Below, in pieces: positions 11,666-22,375 of a stretch of 64,000 bases of DNA. The first letter of the stretch is position 1, and every line of letters begins with the position of its first letter. The notes under the pieces were generated by a model, which worked only from the letters and a program-made list of their open reading frames with translations, searched no databases and was not told the DNA's origin. Source of the DNA: Closterium sp. Naga37s-1 (Eukaryota > Streptophyta > Zygnematophyceae > Desmidiales > Closteriaceae); assembly GCA_947471745.1 (NCBI GenBank), contig CANJKZ010001021.1, positions 127,501 through 191,500 of the forward strand, written 5' to 3'. The position numbers and the translations under genes were made by a program.

Positions 11666-12137
11666 GTGCTACCCGCATCAGCTATCTAGGTACCAGGTGT
11701 TATGGTTGTCGGTGTTGTTTTTGCGCAGAAGTAGCGCGAGTCGTGGAGTCACCAAGGTCGCTTTGTAGCTTTTGTGGAAGGATGTGTCTTCATCTTCTTT
11801 CCATCCCATAGGTACGTAATGCTGATTGTCATGTGGCGGGCTTTCCCGCAGTGTTATTCGCAGATGCCAATCTTGCTCATCTTCATCGTACCGATAGTAG
11901 TGGTTCTCCGTGAGGGGATTGTTCTATCCCTCTTCTAGTTCAATCAGCTCTCCGTGGAGTTCGTCCTCTTTGTCTGGTTCAGCAGTGCGACGACGTCGTG
12001 TCGCCATATTCGCGATGATGTTTCTAGGAGCTCTTGATTGAGGTCCTTGTGGCTGCTGATGTTGATGTTGCGCAGGGGGACGAGATGTCTGATGCTGAGG
12101 CTGAGAATGACGAGCGTCTTGTCGGCCGACCCAGTTG

Positions 12138-13208
12138 TTATGGTGAGTGGAATTCGGGTGGCGATAGTTGGATCGGGATTTGCAATCGAACCGTTGAGTG
12201 TCCAAAGATTTTGCATATTTTGCAATAGTGGCGCCTTGGTTGTCGTCGCTCTTCACGGTTGTTTGTGTAGAAGGCGAGGCGCTCTCGGCGCGGCGCGGAG
12301 CTTGTTCTGCTTGAGTCCATGTCCTGCTGTTCAGTCAGGAGTGCGGCGCATAGCGCGGCTTCTGAGAGGATTCCTCGCTGTCGGAGTAGCACTTTGCAGG
12401 GCTTCCACTCTGGCCCGAGTCCTTGGAGGACTATGTTGACGAAGATCTCTTCCGAGATTGCGCTCCCATGCTTCGTGATCTGGTCACGGATGTTGCAACA
12501 ACGGTTAATATAAAATTTCGCTTTCTCCCTGTGCCCCATCTTTGTCTCCATGAGTTGCTGCAGGAGCCTGCTGGCAGTGACCGAGTCCTTCGGCTGATAA
12601 ACCTCAACGAGGTGCTTCCAGGCTTCCAAGGCTGGAGTGGCGCTCTCTTTGTAGGAGCGAATGCTGAGTTGTTCCGCAGACGTCATATGTCGTAGCAGCA
12701 CACTGTATGCCATGAGGGACTAGTTGTAGTACTGAGCCCTGGCGTCGTCGGTGTCTTCCGCCGGTTTAGAGTAGGAGCTCTCGAAGTAATGGTAGATCTG
12801 CGCTGTTTGTAGGAGGAGCTCAAGCTCGAAACTCCATGTATAAAAAGCGTTGCCGTCAAATGCGGGAGTAGTCTTAATCTTCGAAACGCTGAGGAAGCGT
12901 GCTTGCGCAGAATTGATGACTTCATCACTTGGACGGGGGGCAGTAGTTGTTGATTTGTCTGTGTCGAGGGAGAAGGTGTGCGCGGCGGTATCACGGCTTT
13001 GCAGCCGGTTGTCCAGGTTGAGCTGGTTGGGAAGATGTTCCTGCATCGCCTTGCGCGGATCTTGGAGTTCTTTCTCCATATATGAGAGTCGAGCGAATAA
13101 CTGCTCGAGTGCGGTAGTGCCGATCGTGGTTGTCGCCTCATTTGTCGCAGCTGGGTTGGTTTGTCCTTCGCCCGTCAGATTTGCTTGGCCTCCGGATCCT
13201 CCGGCCAT
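12138..13208 (-). pseudogene. Copia Gag with an internal stop (element 2A)
   Basis: Minus-strand Gag starting at ATG 13206-13208 (MAGGSGGQANLTGEG). An N-terminal helical segment is followed by a UBN2-like body (FYTWSFELELLL; YQPKDSVTASRLLQQLMETK). The nucleocapsid knuckle CKICKIFGHSTVRL near 12180-12220 has lost its final Cys. A TAG at 12720-12722 replaces the Glu codon found in element 2B (RYYNESLMAY), splitting the protein. The structural function is therefore lost in this copy. Confidence 0.8.
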
Positions 13209-14583
13209 CTTGGTGGCTCGAGGCTTCAGTCAGCGGCAGGGAGTTGACTACTTTCAGACCTTCTCTCCCACCCCAAAGATGACCACTCTTCGGGTGCTGC
13301 TGCACATAGCCGCTCAGCGCGACTACGAGCTTCACTCTCTTGACTTCAGCACAGCTTTCCTGCAGGGCAGCCTGCACGAGGAGATCTGGCTGCGCCGCCC
13401 ACCTGGCTTCACTGAGTCGTTTCCTCCTGGTACCCAGTGGAGCCTCCGACGGCCAGTCTACGGTCTCCGCCAGGCGCCCCGTGAGTGGCACGACACACTG
13501 AAGACTACACTTGCGGCTCTTGGGTTTGCTCCTTCTACTGCCGACCCGTCGCTGTTTCTGCGCACCGACACCTCTTTGCCGCCGTTCTACATCCTCGTGT
13601 ACGTCGACGACTTGGTCTTTGCCACTGCTGACACTGCTGGACTAGCCCACGTGAAGTCCGAGCTGCAGAAGAGACACACGTGCACAGACCTGGGTGAAAT
13701 GCGCAGCTACCTTGGCTTGCAGATCACCCGGGACAGAGCACAGCGCACCATTACCCTGACTCAGTCACACATGGTGCAGCAGGTCCTTCAGCGCTTTGAC
13801 TTCACGTACTCCTCGCCTCAGGCCACTCCTCTATCTACTCGCCACTCTCTCTCAGCTATGCCTTCGGATGAGTCCGTAGAGCCGAGTGGCCCGTACCCAG
13901 AGCTTGTTGGCTGCCTCATGTACCTGATGACCTGCACACGACCTGACCTTGCATACCCTCTTAGCATCTTGGCACGCTATGTTGCTCCTGGGAGACACCG
14001 ACCAAAGCACATGGCTGCAGCGAAGAGGGTGTTGCGCTACTTGTGCAGTACGTCGGGCATGGGGCTAGTGCTTGGAGGGCGACGTCCAGTGGTCCTCACA
14101 GGTCACGCAGACGCTTCTTGGGCTGACGACCAGGCTACGCAGCGGTCGTCACAGGGTTACACCTTCAGCCTTGGTTCCGGCTCTGTTTCGTGGCGGTCTA
14201 CCCGCTCGTCTTCTGTTCTCGGCTCCAGCTGTGAGGCTGAGATCTACGCGGGGGCCATGGCTGCACAGGAGCTATGCTGGCTCACCTACCTGCTGACTGA
14301 CCTAGGAGAGCCGCCTCGTTCTCCTCCAGTTCTGTACGTAGACAACAAGGCCATGCTGGCCTTGTGTCGGGAGCACAGACTGGAGCACAGAACGAAGCAC
14401 ATTGCTCTTCGCTACTTCCTTGCTCGTGAGCTGCAGCAGCGTGGTCAGCTGCGCCTTGCTTACGTGGCCTCTGAGGCCAACACTGCTGATATCTTTACCA
14501 AGGCACTTCCGCCTTGTGATCATCAGCGCTTCTGTACGATGCTAGGTCTTGTGCCTACTTGGCCTCACTTGCTCACTTCTTGA
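13209..14583 (+). pseudogene. Copia RT and RNase H, 5'-truncated but open
   Basis: The reading frame is open from the junction to the stop at 14581-14583. RT motifs are TAFLQGSLHEEIWLRRP and YVDDLVFA (about 13600). RNase H motifs are HADASWADD (about 14107) and CEAEIYAG, then YVDNKAML and TKHIALRYFLAREL. No start codon belongs to it. The frame upstream of 13209 belongs to the antisense of another element's Gag. Preservation without stops suggests a fairly young fragment. Confidence 0.85.
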
Positions 14584-14780
14584 CTTTGCTTGTACTGTGA
14601 TCTTTCTATACCTGCACTTGCTTGTTTACCTTTATATATGATATTGCATGTGAACTGGCCTTGTGGCCTTGCTCTTGTGCTCGGACTGTGTGGTGACGTT
14701 GTGATCCACCCTGAGCTTGCTTTGCTTTGCTTGACTGGTCTTGTGACCTCTTGTTCTCCCCCACTTTGCCTATGGGGGTG

Positions 14781-14904
14781 TGTCAAACTCATATGCTGTA
14801 GTCTGTGTAGGCTGTAGTGGGGTAGACAATATGGGGTACAACTCTTTTAGGTTTTCCTACTTGTACCCACCTGCTTGCTAGTTCATTCATTCCTCGTTCT
14901 TTCA
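14781..14904 (+). repeat. 3' LTR of the Copia fragment
   Basis: Starts TGTCAAACTC directly after the polypurine tract TATGGGGGTG (14771-14780). It has the group core (GTAGTGGGGTA, GGGGTACAA, TTTTAGG) and ends near TTCA at 14904. About 124 bp. No partner LTR is present, so the right boundary is approximate. Confidence 0.75.
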
Positions 14905-15952
14905 CAGTAATACCGCTGCAGCTGCTGCCGTGTTTTTTCTACCCCGAAATGGCCCGAGGTAATGCCGTCGTGTGCCTCCTGTAATAACAGCTCCCTTAGC
15001 AAGGTATACCCTGGCACCCAGATGCGGTCGGTGCCGGCTTTTACGTAATAGACTCCTTTTGCTGCTGCGAACTGCTGCAAATTGCCCCGTGTGAAGAATG
15101 GGTCGTGGGAAAATAGTCCTGTCAGTAGCGGGCTAGTCTGGGTGAGTAGTATGGCATGAATTTGGGCACTGGGGCGGGTCAGTGCGTCGGCGATGTTGGA
15201 TGCTCCTTTTTTGTAGATGACCATGTGGTGAAAATTTGACTCGAGGACATCGAGCCAGCGAACCTGACGTGGGTTGAGGTTTGGCTGTGCGCGGAGGTAC
15301 TGTAGTGACTTGTGATCTGTCCGTATATTCATGTCGGCTCCGGTCAAGTAATAGCGCCACACTTTGAAAGCGTGCACGATCGCGAGCATTTCGCGGTCGT
15401 GTATCGGGTATTTCTTCTCGAGCAAGTGCAGCTTCCGTGATTCGTACGCGATGGGCTGGAGGCCGTTGCCGAAATCCTGTAACAGGACTGCTCTGATGGC
15501 GATGTCGCTTGCGTCCGTAATGACTTTGAAAGGGCGGTGGGGGTCTGCAATGCGCAGGACGGGTGGTGTACAGAGAACATTTTTCAAGGCAGAGAAGGCA
15601 GCATGCTCTTTCTCCCCCCACGTAAACTCTACCCCCTTTCGCAGTAGGTCAGTTAGCGGGGCAGTTAGCTGCGCCATGTCGGGGACGAACCAATGAACGA
15701 CGTCAACGAACCCTAAAAAACTCTGTAATTCCGTGAGGTTCGTCGGGGGGTGCCACGCTTTTACCGTATCCAGCTTCTTTGGGTCAATTTCGACCCCAGC
15801 CTCCGAAATCACGTGCCCCAGAAACTCTAACCGGTCCTAAAAAAATTCACACTTCGATCCCTTAGTCAGTAGGCGATTCTCGTCTAAAATCTTAAACACT
15901 GTTTCTAAGTCCGTTAAGTGCTGCTGCTTATCCCGGCTGTAAACGAGGATGT
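14883..15952 (-). pseudogene. Ty3 RT connection, RNase H and integrase zinc-binding part
   Basis: Minus-strand frame. The first piece after the insertion reads SRDKQQHLTDLETVF, the RT thumb following YLDDI. A stop lies near 15838-15842 where a tyrosine or similar codon is expected before RLEFLGHVISEAG. Then come the connection block (SFLGFVDVVHWF), the RNase H (FKVITDASDIAIRAVLLQ, YPIHDREMLAIVHAFKVWRYYL, IRTDHKSLQYL) and the H-x-G-H-F-G-type integrase N-terminus (DGITSGHFGVEKT). It breaks off at about 14905. Confidence 0.85.
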
Positions 15953-16129
15953 TGTGAAGATGGGAGCTTAAGCTAAGAAGCCATAGCTAGGTTTTAGGTT
16001 ATATGAAAGAGAAATAGGAGAAGAAGGTGAGTTTCACTAGCAGCAATGAGGATACATATAGCAAACCCTAGATGGGTTGTACTCGCTATAGAGCACCCCC
16101 ACTACAGGCTAGAGAATAACATTCTGACA
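15953..16129 (-). repeat. 3' LTR of the non-autonomous element
   Basis: 177 bp, TGTGAAGATG...ATTCTGACA, matching 17346-17522 base for base by eye. It shares the block order TAGTGGGGG, GTACAACCC, TAGGGTTT (minus-strand reading) with the Copia LTRs nearby. Confidence 0.9.
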
Positions 16130-17333
16130 CACCCCCATAGCCAAAGTGGGGTGTAATCAGTACAATGAGCAAGCAGGTATAGAGCAGGAGTTCACAAAGG
16201 TAAGCAAAGTTAGAGCTAATCACAGAGGGCAAGTGAGGAGGAGGAGAGACTGTGGAGGGAGAGAAGATGGGAGGCAACGACTGAAGCTGCAGAGGCACGG
16301 GCACAGGAGCGGCTGACTCAGAGGCTACCGAAGCAAGGGCGACGGACTACTGGAGTGACTGGCTCCGCGGCTATAGACGAGCGGCAGGAGCAACGGACCC
16401 ACTGGCGACTGGTGCAACAGGCTCACTGGCTACCGAAGCAAGGGCGACGGACTACAGGCGCTGCAGGCGACAAGACAGCTACCTTCACACAACCTCCTCC
16501 AACTGCCCCACTCCCCTTTCACACACCCCCTGTTCAAACCCTAGCTCCACTCCCACAGCACCCCCTTTAAGCCCTAAACCCTAGGCTCCCACACACCCAC
16601 CCCCCTCAGCGACAGCTGCAGCAGTGGGAGACAAGGGAGGAGGAGGAGCAAGGGGAGGAACACATAACCGCCACCCCCACACCCGCCACCCCCATGCTCT
16701 GCACCCCACACCCCCAGCACCACGGAATGCACGGGGGGGGGTAGGGCCGCGACGAAGAAAGGAGGAGCCGAGGCGCGGTCCTGCCCCCGGGCGCCAGAGC
16801 AGGCGGCAGAAGGGGCGACGCGCGGGCCCCCCCAAGCGGCCCCCTCAGGTCGCCTCGACAGGCGACGGGAAAAGGGCCAGGGCGGGGCCGCGACGGGGCC
16901 GAGACGAGGCCGCGACAGGCGTCGGGGCAGGGCCGCGACGGGGCCGCAACGGGGCCGCGACAAAGTCGCGGCGGGCGACGGGGCAGGGCCGGGGCGGCGC
17001 CGCGACAGGGCCGCGACGGGGCGGCGTCGGGCGACGAGAGGGCGCGACGGGGGGCCGCGACGGGAGCTGCGACGGGGGGTCGCGACGGGGGGGGCCGCGA
17101 CGTGGGGCCGCGACAGAGCCGCGGCGGGCGACGGGGCAGGGCCGGGGCGAGGCACCGCCGCGCGCCACGGGGCGCCCGACGGTCAGAAAACCGCCGCGCG
17201 CCACGAGCGCGCGGCGGGAAGAAAAAAGGGCCGCGCGCCATAGGCGCGCGGCAGGCAGGCGCGCGCTCGAGGCGCGCGTTAGGCAGAGTAGTAGCAGCGG
17301 AAGCAGATGGGCTCACAGGCCAAGAGCGTAACA

Positions 17334-17345
17334 GCTCTGATACCA
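17334..17345 (-). other. Primer-binding site of the non-autonomous element
   Basis: Minus strand TGGTATCAGAGC directly abutting the LTR. It is identical to the site of Copia element 1. Confidence 0.85.
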
Positions 17346-17522
17346 TGTGAAGATGGGAGCTTAAGCTAAGAAGCCATAGCTAGGTTTTAGGTTATATGAA
17401 AGAGAAATAGGAGAAGAAGGTGAGTTTCACTAGCAGCAATGAGGATACATATAGCAAACCCTAGATGGGTTGTACTCGCTATAGAGCACCCCCACTACAG
17501 GCTAGAGAATAACATTCTGACA
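17346..17522 (-). repeat. 5' LTR of the non-autonomous element
   Basis: Second 177-bp LTR copy. Followed by the GATGT target duplication at 17523-17527. Confidence 0.9.
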
Positions 17523-17527
17523 GATGT

Positions 17528-18240
17528 CGTCGAGGTAAACTATCACGCACTTATCTAATAGTGGTCTAAAAGCCTTGTTCATGGTCATTTGAAATGTCGC
17601 GGGGCATTTGTCAGTCCAAAAGGCATGACGGTGTACTCGGAGGATCTGTACCTAGTGCGAAAAAACTTGGTGCAGTCCGATGGTTCGGCCCTAATCTGAT
17701 GGTAACCCCCCCGTAAGTCAATCTTCAAAAACACTCGGGCGGTTTGCAGTTGATCTATCAGTTCGTCAGCGCGGGGAATCGGGTATCGCGATTTGATGGT
17801 TACTCGGTTCAGTGCTCGGTAATCAATATACATGCGAAAACCTCCGTCTTTTTTCGGTGTGAACAATATCGGTGCGGCAAACCGTGACGAGCTTGGCCGA
17901 ATGAACTGCTTCTCTAACAGGTAATGTAACTGCTTCCTAAGCTCATCGAGCTCCGGCTGTGTTTGTCTGAACTGGCGCTGTACAGTTGGTTGTGCCCCCT
18001 ATTCTAAATCTATTTTGTGGTTGTGTGCGCGCTAAGGTGGCAGTCCTTCCGGTAAGTCATCCGCGAAAATCCCCGGGTACCGTTTCAATAGTTCCTGTAG
18101 TTCGGGCGGTACAGCTGCTAGAATTACTCGGCGCCTCTGCTCTTCCCACTACTGCTATATCCACTGCGTACACGTCAGCTCCAGCGGTGACATCCCGTTT
18201 TATCGTGATGGCGTTGACGTGGACCGTTGAAGACTCGGAC
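17528..18240 (-). pseudogene. Ty3 reverse transcriptase N-terminal half
   Basis: Minus-strand frame containing the RT entry block ([20 protein letters not shown]), then [45 protein letters not shown] and FGLTNAP. There is a stop or frame break after APRHFK at about 17585. The sequence then runs into VYLDD, where the small LTR element is inserted. Upstream, towards 18246, the sequence still resembles the protease-RT linker before meeting the LINE tail. Confidence 0.85.
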
Positions 18241-18246
18241 GATTGC

Positions 18247-21110
18247 CGGTGAGGTTTTTTTTTTTTTTTTTTTTTTTTTTTGTTGAATATGTCCACTAAC
18301 ACCGATGATACAAGTGTACGTAAACATATGCCAGTCGTAACTGAGCGTGAAAGGCTATTCCTTCAAGAAGGAACAACCTCAGGAGAAGCCTTCTAAGGCG
18401 GATGCAGAGCCCCTCTCGCAAGACTCCAAAGCGCGCCAAAATTCCTTGTCCACTTCCAACCTTTCACCGACGTGCACCTGACACGTCCAAGGAGCTGGTC
18501 CTCCCGTTCTGCCAGCGCATAGGCACTCCCTTGTCTTTTCGAACCACTCGCCTTCCCCAGCTTCCTCCCCATAGCGCGGGTGTACACCTTCACATGCAGC
18601 CGAAATGCCGCCTCAATGCGCCTAAGAACGCGCCGAGCCCTGAACCTCCGCTCCCGAAACACGCAGTCACATCGTTCCGCCCAAATTTGGTGCACCGAAT
18701 AGCAGCCAGCGATGCCTCCGGGAAAGCTGAGGTGGATGCTGCCTTTCCGAACAGCAGATCCCCCAAATCAGCCACCTGCCTCACCGGGTTGAGCATGCGC
18801 ATGGCTCGTTTGACCGCCCCCACCACCAGTTGAATCCTCGGGCAGGTGAAAAGGCAGTGCTCGAGGGACTCAAACTCCCCACAGTGGGGGCAAACCGGCT
18901 TGCCACTTAGGAAAGAGAGCCGCTCTCCCACCTGCAGATTGAGGCTGTGAATCCTTAGGAGCATGTCACGCGGTCTATTCGGTGTCACCAGGGAGTCCCG
19001 AATCCTGATGACATTTTTCCAGTCGATCGACCCTGCCCATCTGTCCGCCCACAGCTCGCGTTTGGCAGACTGATGCTTCTGCTGTTGCCAGCTCCCCTTG
19101 AGCTCCCTTAGCGCAGCCACTTGCCCATTTTCCACCACCGGTGTCCTCTGGAGCGGGGTGCGCAACGGCGGACGGGGGGACACAGCGTGCTCAGCAGACA
19201 GGTTCGCTGATTTCCAACTCTGCGGCACAGCCTCCCACGCCCTTAGAGCTAACTTCGCCTGCTTAGAGCCACCTAGCTCCCTCGCTAGAGACTTCACGTC
19301 CTTGGCGCGCCGGCCCCCCGTGCCGTCCGGACATAGTAAATCCCCCAGCCGCACATCCCAGAGCTTCGCCGCTGCCTTCTGCCCTCCCACCGGAGTCGTG
19401 CCGTTCAGCAGAATCTGGCGGTATCTCTTCCCGCGACAGTTCCAATGTCGTAACTGCCAGCGGTGATTGCATAAAGTCCCCACAGGCTAATTTCCATCTC
19501 TCGCTCTTGCCGCTCCAGCTCTTCAGAAGTTTGACATGAGAGACGAAAGTGTCCAGGCCCAGCGGCAGGTCAGCCGCTTCGAGCATGATTTCCCGCTTCA
19601 GCTCGTTCGTCTCCGTGAGGAGCAGGCCGATACGCCTCGCCGTGAGACAGGTGAGGGTGATCTCTGGATCCTTGACCCCCACACCACCGTCTTCCCTCGC
19701 CATGTATAGCAGTTCTCTGCTCCATAGGATGAAACCCTTGTCTGTTGACGCGCGATTCCCTGACATGAAATTGTGTGTGATTTTCAGGATCCTCCCCCAT
19801 ACGTCCACCGGCGGCGGGTACACCTGCGCCTGAAAGAAGATAATCAGCGAGATGTAGCAGTTTATCACCGCCGCTCTCGCGCCGGTCGTGAGATGTTGTG
19901 TCTCCCACTGCCTCAGCTTCTCCTTTATCCTTGCGAAGGCTTTCTCCCATGTGGGAGCGCAGCTGCCGGACGGTGTCACCCAGACTCCCAACAGCCGCTC
20001 CGCTTCGTCCGCCTTTACCCACTTAAAGCCATCCGTTCTGCTAGCCTGCTTGCCCAGGTTCCTCCCCAGCGGCAGCACTGCCGACTTGTCCTTATTCGTA
20101 GCCAGGCCCAAGTCCTTTTCAAATTCGTCTAACAGCTGTTCCGCTTCCGCAATCTGATCTTCACCCTGCAGCAGGAGCGTCGTGTCGTCAGCATATCCCA
20201 GGTAGGCCAGCCGCTGACTCCCCCCGGTAAGTCCCAGCTTCCGGGTTGCAGCCGCCTGCGCCAGCGGTTCCACGGCACACAGGAACAGGTAGGGCGCTAG
20301 GGGGCAGCCCTGTCGAACCCCCGACACCACCTCCACAGCTTCACCGAGCCAGCCGTTAACTAACAGCCTCGTCTGTGTTCCCTCGTGCAGGCCTCTAATC
20401 CAGCCGACAAACCTGCTGGGGAAACCCATCCTTTCCAGCACCGTGAGCAGATAGTTCCTCGAGACCGAGTCAAACGCCTTCCTGAAGTCCACAAGCAGGA
20501 GGTACCAGTCCTTCCCCTTGTTTTTGGCAGCATCAATCACGTCCGCGACCAGCCCCACCGCATCAGACAACCTCCGCCCTGGCAGAAAACCGTACTGCTC
20601 GGGCGAGATCACTTCATGCAGAAACCGCTTCATCCTATCCGCGACCACCCTCGCCATCACCTTGTAGGTGAAGCTCAGAAGAGTAATCGGCCTGTAATTC
20701 TCAACTTGATCCCGGCCGCCCTTCTTGTGTAACAAAATGGTGACCACATCCTTCGTGCTTGCAGGAATCGACGAGGACGCGGTGAAGCTTTCCACCAGCC
20801 CCATGAAATGTTTGCCCAGGACGTCCCAGTGCGTCTCGAACAGTTCTTTAGGCAACCCGTCCCTGCCCGGAGCCTTGTTTTTCGCCATCGAGCGGAAGGC
20901 CTGCTGCACCTCCTTTTCCTACCAATCCGCCGCCACCCTCTCTCGTGCCGTCGGCGACAAGACCCTTCCATCAACCGGCTGCCAGTCTGTCAAGGCCTTC
21001 TGTCTGTCCGTCCCGAAGAGGTCTCTGTAGAATTGAGAAGCCACGCCCAGGATCTCCTTGTTTCCAGTGACCAGAACCCCCCCGACGCTTAACTCCTTGA
21101 TCTATGTCTT
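18247..21110 (-). mobile_element. 5'-truncated LINE (non-LTR retrotransposon)
   Basis: Minus-strand element ending in a poly(A) tail, seen as an uninterrupted T run from about 18248 to 18277 on the plus strand. It carries an apurinic-endonuclease-less remnant of a plant-type LINE ORF2: reverse transcriptase plus a C-terminal Cys/His zf-RVT-like domain. The 5' end near 21110 joins Copia element 2B, and its exact position is uncertain. The endonuclease domain is missing, as expected for 5' truncation during target-primed reverse transcription. Confidence 0.8.
18393..21050 (-). pseudogene. LINE reverse transcriptase and zf-RVT domain, frameshifted
   Basis: Reading from 21050 down: RERVAADW, then a TAG at 20919-20921, then EKEVQQAFRSMAKNKAPGRD, the RT block IVGLVADVIDAAKNK-like, and YRPITLLSFTYKVMARVVADR. 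VDFRKAFDSVSR follows, and the catalytic YADD near 20185. A frameshift near 19470 moves the protein to another frame. That frame contains the zinc-binding pattern C-P-H-C-(x)-E-H-C-(x)-C near 18840-18900. A second frameshift near 18690 gives the C-terminal basic tail ending at 18393. Three lesions make it a pseudogene. Confidence 0.8.
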
Positions 21111-21374
21111 CTCCTTCCTGGATCTTATCTTCGCAGACGGTGCCCCATCCGCCGGTTGCGGTTGCCCAGGTTCCGCCAGTGTTACCCCAACCACCGGTGT
21201 CAGCCGTTCCCCATCCGCCAGCGGTCCCCCACCCCCCTTCATTGGAGGCGCTTTCCTCTTCCTCGGCTCCCCATGCGGCGCATGCAAATGTCCCGCGTGC
21301 TTCGGCGAGACTTTTTCGGCGAAGCTCCTCAGCTTCGCGGCGCGCCAGTTCCTCTTCTTGTTCGACGGTGAGCT

Positions 21375-22370
21375 TCATCGCCGAGTCGCGCCGGTGGGAG
21401 TAAATTTCCAAGAACTTTTTGTACGCGTAGGGTCGCGGCACGTTGTGCGCATCGAAGGTGCCGACGCCAATGCCGCGCAGCATGCCTTGAAGGTGTTGCG
21501 AGGGGGATCCGATAAGAGGATGTTCTGGTGTGCCGAACACGCCGCGCGTGGTAATTTCGAGCTCCAGTTGCGACATTCCTTCTTCTGGCGGCGCGTGGCG
21601 CTCGGCTTCGGCGATGGCGGCGAGTCCACGGCCGGCAATTGCGCTGGTTGACGCTGTTGGCGTGTGGCAGTACCTGTAGATGCCGTCTGGGTTAGGGTCA
21701 TGCAGCGCTGTTTCGCGTGGGTGGGGGTGATGCGGTACCCACGGCCTTTCGTCAGGGTGCTTCCAGTCCCTGCGGTGACTGTGTTCGAAGCGCAGTGGCA
21801 CGAGGTCGATTAGCTCGTGCGAGTCACCGCTGCAGTCGGGGATGTCGAAGTCCAGGACATACACTACGTTTTCGGATTGTGCTCGCCCGATCTGCTTGCG
21901 GGGGAAAGTCCTCGACTCGTAGTGCAGTAGAATGTCACGCGTTGCGCGATCCGTGCTGAGATCGACACCCCAGTCCATGAGCTGTGCGGCGGAGAGCAGG
22001 TTGAAGCGCAGGTTCTGGACGATCAACACATCGTTGAGCGTGATGTGCATGCGGCTTCCGCGTGCCTTGAGCACGACGATGCCTTGCGCGCAGGCGTGTA
22101 TTGTTAGCCACGGTGACGTGGGTGACTGTGGGGGTGGCGACGGCGTTGGATATGTAACGCTCCGACCCCACCATGTGCTGGCCGCAGCAGCTGTCCAGGT
22201 ACCAAGTGTTGTAGCGCTTCCAGTCGTCACGTGCGAGCAGTGCCAATCGCGGCGTGACGATGTGCGGGGTGTCAAACTTAAGAAATTGCTCGCGCGAGAG
22301 CCAATCGAGTGGCGCCGCCCGCATATCAGGTACGTGCGGCGGGCTTTCAAGCAGCGGGACTGGAAGGTTC
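21375..22370 (-). pseudogene. Copia protease/pre-integrase region (element 2B)
   Basis: Minus-strand frames carry WYLDSCCGQHMVGSERYI, an aspartic-protease-type D-S-C-C active-site string near 22155-22205. The block IVVLKARGSRMHITLNDVLI then RFNLLSAAQLMDWGV follows near 21970-22090. A frame change occurs between the two parts around 22110. Downstream is a charged spacer (EEELARREAEEL) that enters a Trp/Gly-rich repeat (GGWGTA...) before the LINE junction. Confidence 0.7.
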
Positions 22371-22375
22371 CAGTC

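Larger units (their letters stand above)
6886..13208 (-). mobile_element. 5'-truncated Copia retrotransposon of a second family (element 2A)
   Basis: Minus-strand element with its 3' LTR at 6886-7297, followed in reverse order by RNase H, RT, integrase, protease/pre-integrase and Gag. At 13208/13209, next to the Gag start codon, the sequence switches abruptly to a plus-strand Copia fragment, so the 5' LTR is absent. The proteins differ clearly from elements 1 and 3 (RT motif YVDDLLYTG; Gag with a UBN2-like domain). They match the partial element at 21110-24240. Several in-frame stops mark it as inactive. Confidence 0.85.
13209..14904 (+). mobile_element. Copia 3' fragment of the element-1/3 group
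   Basis: Plus-strand fragment that starts abruptly inside RT (VARGFSQRQGVDYFQTF) and runs to a 3' LTR. It lacks Gag, protease, integrase and the RT N-terminus. The coding and 3' sequences are very close to element 3 at 30425-31998, with about 200 bp of untranslated sequence and the same CTATGGGGGTG polypurine tract before the LTR. It is wedged between the 5' break of element 2A and the 3' break of the Ty3 element. Confidence 0.9.
15953..17522 (-). mobile_element. Non-autonomous LTR retrotransposon (TRIM/LARD-like)
   Basis: 1570 bp with two apparently identical 177-bp LTRs (15953-16129 and 17346-17522). The flanking target duplication is GATGT (15948-15952 and 17523-17527). An initiator-tRNA-Met primer site (17334-17345) adjoins the right LTR and a CTATGGGGGTG-type polypurine tract (16130-16139 read on minus) adjoins the left LTR. 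The 1.2-kb interior has no Gag or Pol motif. Its right half is an extremely CG-rich, imperfectly repeated block (16850-17280). The open frames in it are composition artefacts. Identical LTRs imply a recent insertion that needed proteins from another element. Confidence 0.9.
14905..18246 (-). mobile_element. Ty3-type retrotransposon fragment, interrupted
   Basis: Minus-strand Ty3 polyprotein remnant in two pieces, 17528-18246 and 14905-15952, separated by a 1570-bp LTR insertion. It lacks LTRs, Gag, protease and most of the integrase. The right end is cut by the LINE poly(A) tail, the left end by the Copia fragment. The RT-then-RNase H-then-integrase order distinguishes it from the surrounding Copia elements. 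Confidence 0.85.

Noticed and set aside
12850..13208. N-terminal extension of the RT frame at 13209-14583
   Set aside because: This stretch is the antisense of another element's Gag. The frame is open across the junction by chance.
16574..17346. Long open frames on both strands in the CG-rich block
   Set aside because: All are Arg/Pro/Ala-rich products of repetitive CG-rich DNA inside a non-autonomous element, with frames open on both strands at once.
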